Below, in pieces: positions 1 through 9,400 of a DNA stretch of 56,379 nt; the first letter of the stretch is position 1; the number at the start of each line of letters is the position of its first letter. Location of the stretch: assembly GCA_033763695.1 (NCBI GenBank), contig JANRKB010000009.1:1-56379 (forward strand), given 5' to 3'. The notes below the pieces were generated by a model, which saw nothing but the letters and a program-made list of their open reading frames with translations, was not told where the DNA came from and did no database searches. The stretch is from JANRKB01 sp033763695 (GTDB taxonomy: Bacteria; Planctomycetota; Phycisphaerae; Phycisphaerales; UBA1924). A program made the translations under genes and the position numbers.

Positions 1-345
1 GTACGACCCGCCGCTGACGCCGACGGGGAAGTTCAGCAGCGTCGGGGGCTGCACGATGACGCCGGCGTTGCCGACGAACGGGGTCAGGGTCGTCGCGCCG
101 TGGATGTGGGCCACGGTCGTGACGCCGGTGAGCCCGGAGAAGTCGACCTGCATGCGCAGCGTGTTGGCGACATCGTCATACACGAACGTGCCCCAGCCGA
201 TGCCGTTTGAAATGACCGGGGGCGATTCCTGCGCGCCGTCCATGCGCGTGGTGAACACTTCGAACGCGCCGAAGGCCTGCCCGCACACACTTGCCGCGAA
301 CACAGCCACCAGGACCGAACGCGCACGCAACGTCGACGTTTTCAT
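1..345 (-). CDS. CHRD domain secreted protein, partial (C-terminus beyond window)
   Basis: The reading frame starts at an ATG at position 345, preceded by a purine-rich GAGGGAG ribosome site, and runs off the left edge, so only the first 115 residues are visible. Residues 1-24 form a signal peptide (KTSTLRARSVLVAVFAASVC). The mature part begins with the FxxxMDGAQESPPV and GxGxGTFVYDD patterns and contains VAHIHG, all typical of the CHRD fold found in secreted bacterial proteins and chordin. Exact role unknown; extracellular or periplasmic. The tail is outside the window, so a PEP-CTERM-like end as in neighbouring secreted proteins cannot be tested. Confidence 0.85.
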   Translation of the reverse strand, partial: MKTSTLRARSVLVAVFAASVCGQAFGAFEVFTTRMDGAQESPPVISNGIGWGTFVYDDVANTLRMQVDFSGLTGVTTVAHIHGATTLTPFVGNAGVIVQPPTLLNFPVGVSGGSY

Positions 346-641
346 CGCATCTCCCTCTTCTCGGAGGTCACACGGGACACTCTGGCCCCGGCCTTCAGGC
401 CGCGCCGTGGCGCCAAACTATCGTTTTCACAGGTTCTGTCAAGACAAATTTGGTCGCTTCTGTCCAAATCCGGGTTGTCGAGCCCCAGGCTGGCATCTCG
501 CGGGCGATCCCCACCTTCGGGCAGATCGCGGTCAGAACCCTCGAAACCCCCAGCCGCACGCGGGCGTCGGACATGGTACAAATTTTGGCAGTACCCGCCG
601 CGTTCCGATCACCACCGCCACCGCTCCGGAGCGTCCCGACC

Positions 642-1613
642 ATGCGCGCCGACATCCGCTACAACAACATCATCGACTCCGACGAGGCCCGCCTGGCGCA
701 GTCGTGGGCCGACAAAGCGCCCGAGACCCCCGCCGGCGAGATCAACGCCGACAAGTTTTACATCACCCAGCAGTACCACAAGTACACGCGCGACAACCAC
801 GAGGTCTGGCGCGACCTGTTCAACCGCCGCTGGAGCGTCCTCTCCCAGCAGGTCAGCCGAACGTTCATCGACGGGCTGAAGGTCCTCAAGCTCACCGGCG
901 AGCGCATCCCGAACCTCGACGACCTCACGCTCGACCGCGACTGCGAGGGGTGCGACGGGCAGATCCTCAAGGCCGGCACACGCCTGACCGGGATCAACAC
1001 GTACCTCAAGGCCGTCTCCGACTGGTCGTCTTACGGCGTGCCGGGCTATCTGCCCGCCAAGGCCTTCTTCGCCTGCCTGGCCCAGCGCGAGTTCCCCACC
1101 ACCGTGCTCATCCGCCCGCGCGAGGTGATGGACTATCTCCCCGAGCCCGACATCTTCCACGATGTCTTCGGGCACGTCCCGCTGCACGCGTCGCGCGTCT
1201 TCGCCGACTTCCTGCAAACCTACGGCAAGGCCGCGCTGCTCTGCGACGATGAGGTGCACATCAAGCGACTGGGGCGGCTGTTCTGGTTCACGGTGGAGTT
1301 CGGGCTGATCCGCGAAGACGGCCGCGTGAAGATCTACGGCTCAGGACTCGTCAGCAGCCACGCCGAGAGCGAGTACGCGCTGACCGGCAAGTGGGAGGAG
1401 AAGGGCAAGTCGGCCCCCGACTGCACCGCGCGGCCCGTGCCCGAGTGGCGGCCGTTCGACCTGGAGCGCGTGTGCGACACCGACTTTGAGATCGACCACT
1501 ACCAGCCGATTTACTACGTGCTGGAGAGTTTCGAGCAGTTGCGCGACGCGATGAACGAGTATGCCGAGCAGGTGATCGGCAGCGCGGGACTGGCGAAGGC
1601 TGGGGTGCATTGA
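642..1613 (+). CDS. phhA: Phenylalanine 4-monooxygenase
   Basis: Tetrahydropterin- and Fe(II)-dependent aromatic amino acid hydroxylase converting phenylalanine to tyrosine in the cytoplasm. The 323-residue product has the iron-binding facial triad: His173 and His178 in HDVFGH, and Glu219 in FWFTVEFGL. The DIFHDVFGHVPLH, YGSGLVSSHAE and QPIYYVLESFEQL blocks are all family signatures. The frame stays open upstream to 291, but the similarity begins at MRADIRYN, so the ATG at 642 is preferred; an ATG at 574 is the alternative. It stops just before a TTG-started gene, so the two may be co-transcribed. Single-domain bacterial size, with no N-terminal ACT regulatory domain. Confidence 0.93.
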   Translation: MRADIRYNNIIDSDEARLAQSWADKAPETPAGEINADKFYITQQYHKYTRDNHEVWRDLFNRRWSVLSQQVSRTFIDGLKVLKLTGERIPNLDDLTLDRDCEGCDGQILKAGTRLTGINTYLKAVSDWSSYGVPGYLPAKAFFACLAQREFPTTVLIRPREVMDYLPEPDIFHDVFGHVPLHASRVFADFLQTYGKAALLCDDEVHIKRLGRLFWFTVEFGLIREDGRVKIYGSGLVSSHAESEYALTGKWEEKGKSAPDCTARPVPEWRPFDLERVCDTDFEIDHYQPIYYVLESFEQLRDAMNEYAEQVIGSAGLAKAGVH

Positions 1614-1626
1614 GGGGGCGTCCGGA

Positions 1627-2349
1627 TTGACGTCAGGCGTTGCAACGGTTCGCAAACATTCATCGACGCGTCGTGTCTCGGCGCTGCTGGCTACCGCATT
1701 GGTACTGTTTGCGAGTTCTGCGGTTGCGATGCTGAGTCCACTCGGGACCTACCGCTCGATTCTTCAGGAATATGTGGTCCCGCGTGACCGCGAGCCAACA
1801 CCCATTTACATGTTGCAGAGCATGCATGATGCACGACGCGGCTTCTTGCGAGTGTTTTGCCGAACGGGGGTTACGCTCGGTCGTCCGAGCGTGAATGGCA
1901 ACGTGACCTTCGGCCCCGCAGCGGAACCAGCGATCGGGTGGGTGCTTGCAGACGACGGGAAACAACTGCTTCGATCTCACGGGACGAACGACGGACACCG
2001 TGAGTTGACTCCGATCACCACAAGGGAATTGATGCTGTCTGCGGGGTTTCGCGGTACCGACGCCCAGCTTGAGGGCATCGAGCAAGACTTCGATCACATC
2101 CTGAAGTTGATTCGAGAGGGCGGGCCGTATGGCCAGACGTTTCGACTTGATGAGAACGCTGTTCCGTTGGACACAGGACTGCGAGAGTTTATCCCGATTT
2201 ATGATAAGCCGTTGTACAGACTATCCAGTAATGAGATTGCTGCATGGGGAACACCAAGCCTTGCGATCGGCGCGATCATCTGTCTTGTTGCCGCAATCTA
2301 CTACGCTGTACGTGCTCGGGCGGGGAGAAAAGTGATGCCCCAGGTGTGA
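1627..2349 (+). CDS. Two-TM hypothetical protein with TTG start
   Basis: A 240-residue protein with a hydrophobic segment at about residues 17-35, an extracytoplasmic middle and a second membrane span near 208-228 followed by a basic tail (RARAGRK). No in-frame ATG precedes the first hydrophobic segment. The TTG at 1627 has GAGGGGG about 8 bases upstream and gives a complete signal anchor, so I chose it. The middle holds an LSAGFRGTDAQ...DFDHILKLIREGG block. The next gene has the same layout and a similar block (AGAGLRGDDA...DLDMLIHRIADQG), so they look like diverged tandem paralogues. Codon use is less GC-rich than in the neighbours. Function unknown. Confidence 0.7.
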   Translation: MTSGVATVRKHSSTRRVSALLATALVLFASSAVAMLSPLGTYRSILQEYVVPRDREPTPIYMLQSMHDARRGFLRVFCRTGVTLGRPSVNGNVTFGPAAEPAIGWVLADDGKQLLRSHGTNDGHRELTPITTRELMLSAGFRGTDAQLEGIEQDFDHILKLIREGGPYGQTFRLDENAVPLDTGLREFIPIYDKPLYRLSSNEIAAWGTPSLAIGAIICLVAAIYYAVRARAGRKVMPQV

Positions 2350-2361
2350 ACGCAGATCTCG

Positions 2362-2466
2362 CGTGCCACGATCCACTTCGGCTTTGCGAAGATGATCGAG
2401 CGATGCGCGAGTGAGCGAGTTTGGGCACACGAACATTCTCGCCGAGCCTCGAATGATCGTGGCACG
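2362..2466. other. Candidate structured RNA or cruciform between tandem paralogues
   Basis: A perfect 12-bp inverted repeat (CGTGCCACGATC at 2362-2373, GATCGTGGCACG at 2455-2466) closes an 81-base interior. Inside are a CTTCG/CGAAG hairpin (2376-2380 with 2387-2391), a TCGAG/CTCGA helix (2396-2400 with 2448-2452) and, nested in it, GCGAG/CTCGC (2415-2419 with 2438-2442). This gives a branched fold filling most of the gap between the two paralogous genes. No T-run follows, so it is not a simple intrinsic terminator. Confidence 0.3.
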
Positions 2467-2539
2467 ACGGAGATGATCGGGCTACACGCCCGCCTGTTGA
2501 TGTCTTGCACATTCCCTGCCAATCTGCGACGCTGATCTC

Positions 2540-3205
2540 ATGCCGCGGCGGACCAATCAACTCTGGTGGTGGCTGCGTCGCCTTCTCTTCGCGACGTTGG
2601 TCGCCGTTCTGCCGTGGGTCGCGTTCCCGTTCGACACATCAGTGCGACATGCGATGATCTACACCATCGCGCCGGCGCGCGTGCCTAGCGCGTCGCCGTC
2701 GGCGATTCAGTCCGTGTGGGTGTGCGTCGACGCGGGCATCAGTCGACGTGCTCGCGTGGTCGAGGTGATCGTGAGCACTTCACCACAGGGAACGGGCCGC
2801 GTCGATGCGAAGTCGCTCCGCTGGTCGGCCCCGCCGATGCTGTCGGGCACGCCCGTGACGGCGGAATCCGCCGCGGCGTTTGTCGCCGGAGCCGGGCTTC
2901 GCGGCGATGATGCTCTCCATCGAGACGTGGGCACAGATCTCGACATGCTCATCCATCGCATCGCCGACCAAGGTGTCGCCGCGCTGACGCCTGAGTTTCC
3001 GGCCAGCGCCTACGGGCCGACGCAGTTGCCGAACATCGCCGCGGCATCATTGCCCGGTGCGATCGCCCTGGTGCCGATGATGCCGTCGATCGGATTTGGC
3101 AACACCGGCGGAGCGACGGCACAACTGATCGTCGGGGTTTTCTGTGCCGTGCTCGCGATTGTGATCGTTCTGACCGGCTTGGTGCATCGGCGCGACCCGG
3201 CGTGA
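2540..3205 (+). CDS. Two-TM hypothetical protein, paralogue of the preceding gene
   Basis: A 221-residue protein with an N-terminal membrane anchor at about residues 10-30 (WWWLRRLLFATLVAVLPW), an extracytoplasmic region, and a C-terminal span near 193-213 ending in RRDPA. The central AGAGLRGDDA...DLDMLIHRIADQG block aligns with LSAGFRGTDAQ...DFDHILKLIREGG of the 1627-2349 gene in the same relative position, which suggests a duplication followed by strong divergence. The ATG is preceded by a weak ribosome site. No enzymatic motif is visible; a membrane-tethered periplasmic role is inferred only from topology. Confidence 0.7.
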   Translation: MPRRTNQLWWWLRRLLFATLVAVLPWVAFPFDTSVRHAMIYTIAPARVPSASPSAIQSVWVCVDAGISRRARVVEVIVSTSPQGTGRVDAKSLRWSAPPMLSGTPVTAESAAAFVAGAGLRGDDALHRDVGTDLDMLIHRIADQGVAALTPEFPASAYGPTQLPNIAAASLPGAIALVPMMPSIGFGNTGGATAQLIVGVFCAVLAIVIVLTGLVHRRDPA

Positions 3206-3313
3206 CGTATCGGAGCGTGGGTGAAGCGGCGCAGCGTCTCCTGTCTCACAGAGTTTGTCATCTCCGTGCGGAACGCGGTGGTCATCCTGCAGCCTCGCCC
3301 CGGGTCTGCAAGA

Positions 3314-4324
3314 ATGGATGCGATGGGTCGTTCTTGTCAAACTCGACTGCGGGCCCGAGCCGCGCGGCATGCCGCGCTCGGCTTTGCCTGCGCTGGCCTG
3401 CTCGGATCCGGCCTCGGTCTGTGGCTTGGCGGCTGTGCAGGCCCGAGCGAGACAGCGTCGCCAGCCGCGGGCGAACGCGCCGAGCGCGTGCGAAACGCGC
3501 CGCTCAACGTCTGGTTTGGTGATGAAGGGCTTGAGGTACGCGTGTGGGTTGTCGATCCGACGCGGCAGCAGCCCGGTGCCGCCCTGCTGACCTATGAGCC
3601 GCGACCTGTAGACGCTCCGGCTGAGGTGCTCGCGGCATGGCGTCGCGCGGGCGTGCGTGTGCTGAGCGTGCCCGCGATTGAGCTTGAGGCCGTGCGTGAG
3701 AAGGTGCGGGCGATCGGCGCGAGCCGGCAGGAATGGCTGGGAGAACAGCCGCGCTGGGGCATTCTCGCCAGCGGCGTGTTCGTGCCGCGACGGCTGGAGT
3801 TCATCGGCCCTGATGGACATGACTTTCTTGAGAACGGCAACGCTCGGCTGCTGATCCGCACATGGACCCAGACCGCCGAGGATGAGGCCGGCATGCCCAC
3901 GACGGTGGTGCGGGTCGAGGTGGCGGCACAGATCGTGACGCGTGCCAGCGGCATCTCCCTTCAGCCGATCCCGTGGGGCGAGGGCGAGGGGCGCGTGCTT
4001 GAGGCGATGACGCTGCGCGTGCGGATGCGTGAGGGTGACGCGCTGGTGTTTGTCGCCGATCGTCCCGAGGTGAACTGGGCGAGTTTGGCGTCGGGAGTCG
4101 GGGCGTCGGGAGTGGGGGCCGCGGCGAGCGCGAGCGAACCTGAGCCGCAGCCCGCGACACCGGCAGGTCCGGGTCTGGAAGAGACCAAGCCACCGGTGTT
4201 TGTTGCGCCGACGTTTGGCGAACTCGTGTTTGCGGGTGATCCCGAGCTGCGGGCCGGGGCGTCGAGTGCGCGGGTGATGCTCGCGCTCGTGCCGCACACC
4301 CGAACAGTGCGCTCAGAGAAATAG
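3314..4324 (+). CDS. Predicted lipoprotein of unknown function
   Basis: The product is 336 residues from the ATG at 3314 (a second in-frame ATG lies at 3323). The N-terminus is basic, then hydrophobic, and ends in the lipobox LGGC with the lipidated Cys at residue 41. The mature protein is mixed alpha/beta with no recognised catalytic motif. After about residue 255 a Ser/Gly/Ala/Glu/Pro-rich linker (SGVGASGVGAAASAS) separates a short C-terminal beta segment (PPVFVAPTFGELVFAGDPELR). The frame remains open upstream to 3221, but those codons would place the lipobox too far inside. Probably attached to the inner face of the outer membrane; its partner is unknown. Confidence 0.75.
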   Translation: MDAMGRSCQTRLRARAARHAALGFACAGLLGSGLGLWLGGCAGPSETASPAAGERAERVRNAPLNVWFGDEGLEVRVWVVDPTRQQPGAALLTYEPRPVDAPAEVLAAWRRAGVRVLSVPAIELEAVREKVRAIGASRQEWLGEQPRWGILASGVFVPRRLEFIGPDGHDFLENGNARLLIRTWTQTAEDEAGMPTTVVRVEVAAQIVTRASGISLQPIPWGEGEGRVLEAMTLRVRMREGDALVFVADRPEVNWASLASGVGASGVGAAASASEPEPQPATPAGPGLEETKPPVFVAPTFGELVFAGDPELRAGASSARVMLALVPHTRTVRSEK

Positions 4325-4364
4325 TCTGCCTCTCCGTGTGGTTGTTCAGGGGTTTCCCATGGCG

Positions 4365-4387
4365 TTCTGAGCGCGATCCGCTCAGAA
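4365..4387 (+). terminator. Hairpin downstream of the lipoprotein gene
   Basis: Perfect 9-bp stem TTCTGAGCG / CGCTCAGAA with a five-base loop, 41 bases after the lipoprotein stop codon. No T-run follows, so it is a weak or factor-assisted terminator at best. Confidence 0.35.
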
Positions 4388-4431
4388 TTGGGTGGAATGC
4401 GCGTTGGCTGCCACGAACATGTGGATTGACC

Positions 4432-4460
4432 TTGACGTACGGGATTGAATGGGCTATCTT
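4432..4460 (+). promoter_or_regulatory. Sigma70-like promoter upstream of the lexA block
   Basis: TTGACG at 4432-4437, a 17-base spacer and TATCTT at 4455-4460, in the only AT-rich patch of this gap. A start near 4467 would give a leader of over 900 bases to lexA, or serve the putative gene starting at 4844. The same TATCTT hexamer recurs in the greA promoter candidate. Confidence 0.5.
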
Positions 4461-4843
4461 GTCCCAAACAAATCAACGGCTTTTTGATAGGAGACTGCCC
4501 CGGAGAACCGATCAATAGGAATGACGCGTTCGGTCGGCGCACGAAAAAACGGTCACTCGTTTCTCGTGCGGCGGCGAAGAGCAGCCAGCAGCAGCGCGTC
4601 GTTCTGCGTTCGGTCCGCGATTCGCGGATGATCGGAGTCGAGGCATGAGCAGTGAAGTGAAGCGCGGCGTCGTGACGGCAAGGGCAAGTGTGGCGGGGCG
4701 GTGGAGGCAGGGCAGGCGCAGTGTTCGGGCAGGCCGCGGCACACGCGGCGTCGGACATGCGGCACGTGACGGAGTGCGGCCGACGCGATGGCCCGGGCGA
4801 CGCTGGATCGGATGACCGGTGGAGAGCATGGGCGTTTGAGACC

Positions 4844-5608
4844 ATGAACACAGGTGCAGAACAACCTGTTGTCTCGCTTGGGCCGGGCGGCGCATTTGTG
4901 CGCCAGTTCCAGGCTGAGCACGCCGCCCAAGGTGGGGCGGCCGGCCGTCTGCGCACCGTGTGGACATGGGTCACCGGGCGTGCCGAGGGCGATACGCTTC
5001 CGGGCGAAGTGAGCAGCCGACTTGGGCTGACGCTCGCGTGCGAACGCGCGCTGGGGCAGCAGGCGGCCCAACTCGATGGCCTGCTCGCGGCACAACTTGG
5101 CCATGTTGGGGCCCATGTCGGGGCGCACGCCGGAGTGCCGACGTCTGCCGAACGGCGGCGGCGAGCTGGGCTGGATGAAGTTCTGAATGCATCGCTGGAG
5201 GCGGCGTCGCGCGGGCAGTCTGTGCCTGCGAGCAAGGCCGACTCTGCGTCTTTGATCGTTGTTTCGGAAGGGTCTCGCGGACGTGGAAAACCCGCGAAGG
5301 CCCAGCGTTCTGCCGTACGTTCCCGCGTGCGGCCCACCCCAAGCACCTCGGCCGAGCAGCCTGTGGCTGGTTTCGGCGAGGGCACCCCTCGAGGAGTTTC
5401 AGAGTATGAACCTGACCCCAAAGCAACTGAGAATCCTGCAACTGATTCGGGATTGGCGCGTGCGTCGCGGGTACTCCCCGACGATGCAGGAGCTGGCCGA
5501 CGAGATCGGCGTCAGCAAGGTGACGGTGTTCGAGCACGTGGAGGCCCTGATCAAGAAGGGCGCTCTGGTGCGGGAGCCGAACAAGGCTCGCTCTTTGTCG
5601 ATCGCTGA
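4844..5608 (+). CDS. Doubtful ORF overlapping the start of lexA
   Basis: An open frame of 254 codons from the ATG at 4844. The first 150 or so residues have helical, protein-like composition (FVRQFQAEH, SRLGLTLACERALGQQAAQL, RAGLDEVLNASLEAASRG) and GC-rich third positions. The last 68 codons run inside lexA in another frame and read as low-complexity Arg/Gly. A 203-base overlap is unusual, so this may be a real short protein whose true end was lost by a frameshift near 5390, or a chance frame. The upstream promoter at 4432-4460 needs a gene to serve, which slightly favours the first option. No recognised domain. Confidence 0.3.
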   Translation: MNTGAEQPVVSLGPGGAFVRQFQAEHAAQGGAAGRLRTVWTWVTGRAEGDTLPGEVSSRLGLTLACERALGQQAAQLDGLLAAQLGHVGAHVGAHAGVPTSAERRRRAGLDEVLNASLEAASRGQSVPASKADSASLIVVSEGSRGRGKPAKAQRSAVRSRVRPTPSTSAEQPVAGFGEGTPRGVSEYEPDPKATENPATDSGLARASRVLPDDAGAGRRDRRQQGDGVRARGGPDQEGRSGAGAEQGSLFVDR

Positions 5609-6029
5609 GGGGATCGCCGTCCCGGACGAGTCGCGTCCGATGCGCTTCCCGCTGGTGGGCAAGATTGCCGCCGGCAACCCGATCGAGCGGGTTGAGAACG
5701 TCGACGAGATCGATCTGACCGAGATCCTCGGGGCACGCCCGGGCCGCTCGGCCGACTCCACCTTCGCGCTCAAGGTCGAGGGCGACTCGATGCGCGACGA
5801 GGGCATCCTCGATGGCGACTTCGTGCTCATCGAACGCACGCAGTTGGCCCAGAACGGCGATCGCGTTGTCGCGCTCCTGCCCGACGGTTCGACCACGCTC
5901 AAGACGTTCTTCAAGGAAGACGACCACATCCGCCTGCAGCCCGCCAACCCGGCGTTCGACCCGATCCGCGTGAAGTTCTGCCAGGTGCAGGGCGTGGTCA
6001 AGGGCGTCGTTCGGCGTTACGGCCGCTGA
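5406..6029 (+). CDS. lexA: LexA repressor (SOS regulator, self-cleaving)
   Basis: A 207-residue SOS repressor. Residues 1-65 form the winged helix-turn-helix DNA-binding domain (MNLTPKQLRILQLIRDW, GYSPTMQELADEIGVSK). The C-terminal S24-type peptidase domain carries the self-cleavage site Ala89-Gly90 (GKIAAGNP), the catalytic Ser128 (EGDSMRDEG) and Lys166 (STTLKTF); the Ser-Lys spacing of 38 is standard. The ATG at 5406 has GAGGAG about 10 bases upstream and starts exactly at the family N-terminus, so the frame that opens at 5259 is a shadow. It is expected to repress DNA-damage genes and itself, but I could not identify an operator. A strong terminator follows at 6175-6205. Confidence 0.96.
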   Translation: MNLTPKQLRILQLIRDWRVRRGYSPTMQELADEIGVSKVTVFEHVEALIKKGALVREPNKARSLSIAEGIAVPDESRPMRFPLVGKIAAGNPIERVENVDEIDLTEILGARPGRSADSTFALKVEGDSMRDEGILDGDFVLIERTQLAQNGDRVVALLPDGSTTLKTFFKEDDHIRLQPANPAFDPIRVKFCQVQGVVKGVVRRYGR

Positions 6030-6174
6030 TACGGCGTCTGGCCTGACGTGGCCGGCTTGGGTTGCCTTTGGCGTCGTGGGGTTTCTGCCGTATTCGGTGC
6101 GGCCGGGGCAGACGCCGTGTGTCAGCCGGGCGGCGTGAAGGTGACGTGAGGTGTTGATAGAGGGGTGTTCCAAG

Positions 6175-6205
6175 CGCCGCGGGAGGCATTGCCCGTGGCG
6201 TTTTT
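6175..6205 (+). terminator. Intrinsic terminator of lexA
   Basis: Nine-bp stem CGCCGCGGG / CCCGTGGCG (one G-U pair), eight-base loop AGGCATTG, followed at once by TTTTT. It lies 146 bases after the lexA stop. The 220 bases from here to the next gene show nothing further. Confidence 0.85.
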
Positions 6206-6427
6206 ATGCGCCGAATGCAACTGGACCGGCTTTGCCCGAGTAAACACCGGAAGCGTCTCCGAGATGCGGCTGGTCGGATCGCAAAACGTGAAAGTTTGGG
6301 CAATCCGAGCTGCTTGGCCTTGTTTGGCGTCTGGAAAGTCGGGACACTCTTCGTCGCGGCCTGAGAGGGTGAGACGTCCGCCAGCGGCGCGTGAGCCGCG
6401 GGGCGGCAGGCCGCATGGGCTCTGCGT

Positions 6428-9400
6428 ATGCATCGGTTCGCGATCCGGGTGCGACGGCTGGTTGGCTGCGCGATCGTGCTGTGCACGATGGCGGACGCCG
6501 CACGCGCGGCCGTGGTCACATGGACGGGTCTGGGGACGGGGTCAAACGCGGGGCTGTGGAGTTCGCCGCTCAACTGGTCGAGCAATCCGAGCCTGCCGGG
6601 CGTGAATGACGACGTGGTGATCCCGAGCGGGTTCACGGGGATCACGCTCAACGCCGGAGTGCAGTCGGTGCGCAGCGTGACGGTGAACGCGCCGATCACG
6701 CTGGTGTTCGACACGCTGAGCGTGAGCAGTGCGTCGGTGTTCAATGCTGGCGTCACGATCAACGGCGCGACGCTCACGGGCGCGGGCGACATCACCGTCA
6801 ACGCCGACACGACCTGGCTCAAGGGCAAACTGCAGGGCACGGGCAAGTTGATCGTGGCGGCGGGCAAGACCTTCACGATCAACCCCGGCGCGAACGCGTG
6901 CACGCTCAGCCGCCCGATCGAGGTGCGCGGCACGCTCAAGTTCCTCAGCGGCCAACTTGCGTTCAGCGGCGGCAGCATCGTCAATCGCAGCGGCGGCGTC
7001 ATCCGCTATGAAGGCGCGACGCAGGCGTGGCTCGCGGGTGGCTCGGGCAACGACGTCACCAACGACCCGGGCGCGACGATCCTCAAGATCGACAGCGGCA
7101 CATACCAGTTCTCCGGCGGCGTGCGCCTCATGAACAACGGCCTCGTCACAATCCAGGCGGGCACGCTCGACATGGCGTCGGCGAACGCCCAGACCTCGGG
7201 CACGTTTGATGTCTGGACCAACGCGACACTCCGCGTCAGTGCGAATCACGAACTGCTCAGCGGCGCGACGATCACCGGCAGCGGGCTGACACGCTTCACT
7301 GCCGCGACGACGACCGTGAGCGGCAGCGCGAGTGTGAGCAACCCCATCTTCACGCAGACGCTGACTGGGGCGGGCGATCTCACCATCACCGGCCAATTGG
7401 GCGAATGGCAGCAGGGCGTGTTCAGCGGTGCGGGCAAGACGATCATCGCGGCGGGCGCGAACTTTGCCATCAAGTCGGCGAGTCACACGCTCGTCCGCAC
7501 GCTTGAGAATCGCGGCACGATGACGTGGTCGGTTGGTGCGATCGGCATGGGCTCGGGCGGCGTCGGCGGCACAATCAACAACGTCAGCGGCGGGCAGTTC
7601 AACATCTCTGCCGCGGAGCAGTGCATCGGCGCGTCGGGCGTGAGCGCGATCAACAACTCGGGCACGATCACCAAGACCAGCGCGGCGACGACGCCGCTGG
7701 TGCTCAACGGCGGGGCGCTGACCTTCAACAACAACGGGCTTGTGCAGGTGCAGGGCGGCACACTCAAGCTCGACCTGGGCGGCAGTCACTCAGGCAACTT
7801 CAACATCTCCACCGGCGCGACGCTCAGCATGGGCGCGACCCACACATTCACCTCGACGGGCCAGGTGAGCGGCGCGGGCACGTGGCTGCTGCCGTCGGCA
7901 CCTGTCGCAAACGCGACTTTTGCGGGCGTGGTGAGTTTCGGCGGCACGGTTGACATGCGCAGCGGCACGCTGGCGTTCAACAACTCCGCGTTTCTCACCA
8001 ACCTCACGCACTCGGGCGGCACGCTCACAGGCAGCGGCCAAATCGCCATCTCCGGCAACGCGTCGTGGACGGCCGGCGCGATCGACGGCACGGGGCTGCT
8101 GCTCGTGTCCTCGGGCGGCTCACTCTCCATCGCGGGCACGACAGGTCTGACGCTGAAGCGAAACTTCGAGAATCAAGGGCTGACGACATGGTCGGCGGCC
8201 AACATCAGCGTCTCGCCTCCGACGGGGCAACCGGCGAGCACGGTCGTGACGCTGACGAACAAGTCCACGGGCAACTTTGTGTGCGCAACGGGCGCGGCGA
8301 ATCTCTCGATCTTTGCCGTCGGCGGTTCGCAGGCGACGTTCACCAACCTGCAAGGTGTGGTGCGCAAGACGGGCAGCGGCAGCGTGTCGTTTGATCGTGA
8401 CGCGTCGCCTTCGTTGTGTGCGTTCAACAACACGCTCGGCACCGTGTACGTGGATCAGGGTGCGTTCAACATCAAGAACGGCGGCTCATCAAGTGGCACG
8501 TTCGTGCTGGCGGCGGGGACCACGCTGAATCTCGCGCCCGTCTCGGGCCTCGCCACGGGGTACACGTTCACCAACGGCAGTGAAGTGTCGGGGGCGGGCA
8601 AGCTGGTGCTGCCGAGCGGTTCGCCCATCGCGCTCGCGGGAGCCGTGAAGTGGGGCAACACGGACCTCAGCGGCCAGACGATCAGTGGCACCGGAGATCT
8701 GTCGATTTCGGGCGTCAGCAACTGGACCGCGGGAAGCCTGAACGCCGCGGGGGAACTGACGATCCTGCCCGGCGCGACGCTGAATGTGTACGGCTCGTCA
8801 CACACGCTGGCGCAGCACCTGATCAATCGCGGCACAATCAACTGGACGGGCGGGCCGATCGCGATCAATAACGCCGAACTGCTCAATGACGTCGGCGGCG
8901 TGTTCAACATGACGCTCGCGGATTCGATCATCGGCGCGGGCGGCACGCCGGTGCTGCGGAATCTGGGCACGATCGTCAAGAGCGGCGCGGGCACTGTCGC
9001 GCTGGCCAACTCATCGAGCAGCATCACGCTGGACAACCCTGGACGGATCGAAGTGCTTCAGGGCGTGCTGAGCCTGCCGTCGGCGATTGCACAGAAGACC
9101 AACTACACGCTCTCAGCGGGCACATGGGTGGTTGGCGATGGCGCGGAACTTGAGATTCCCGCGTTCCAGCTGCGCACGCTCGGCGGCTTCGTCGAGATGC
9201 GCGGACCCGGTTCGACCTTCGCGCCGCTGCGTTTTCTGAGCATCATCAACGGCGGGCTCACGCTCACCGACGGACGCAGTTTCAAAGCGACGCCCAACGG
9301 CGGCGAACTGATCAACAACGGCAGCATCACGATCCGCCCAGGGAGCGAGCTGACGATCATCGGGTCCTACTCGCAGTTGCCTGGTGCGCTGTTTGAATCG

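Larger units (their letters stand above)
4325..4843 (+). other. Long intergenic/leader region before lexA block
   Basis: About 520 bases without a convincing gene. It contains a hairpin (4365-4387), a sigma70-type promoter (4432-4460) and a GC-rich transcribed leader. Two short frames (ATG 4521 to stop 4629-4631, 36 codons; ATG 4645 to stop 4813-4815, 56 codons) encode only Arg-rich, low-complexity peptides and I do not support them as genes. Confidence 0.4.

Noticed and set aside
4521..4815. Two short plus-strand ORFs (36 and 56 codons) in the lexA leader
   Set aside because: Arg-rich, low-complexity and without conserved-looking features; ribosome sites weak.
5307..5322. GTTC-N8-GTTC resembling an alphaproteobacterial LexA box upstream of lexA
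   Set aside because: Spacing is 8 rather than 7, there is only one copy, it lies 85 bases before the ATG and there is no promoter next to it.
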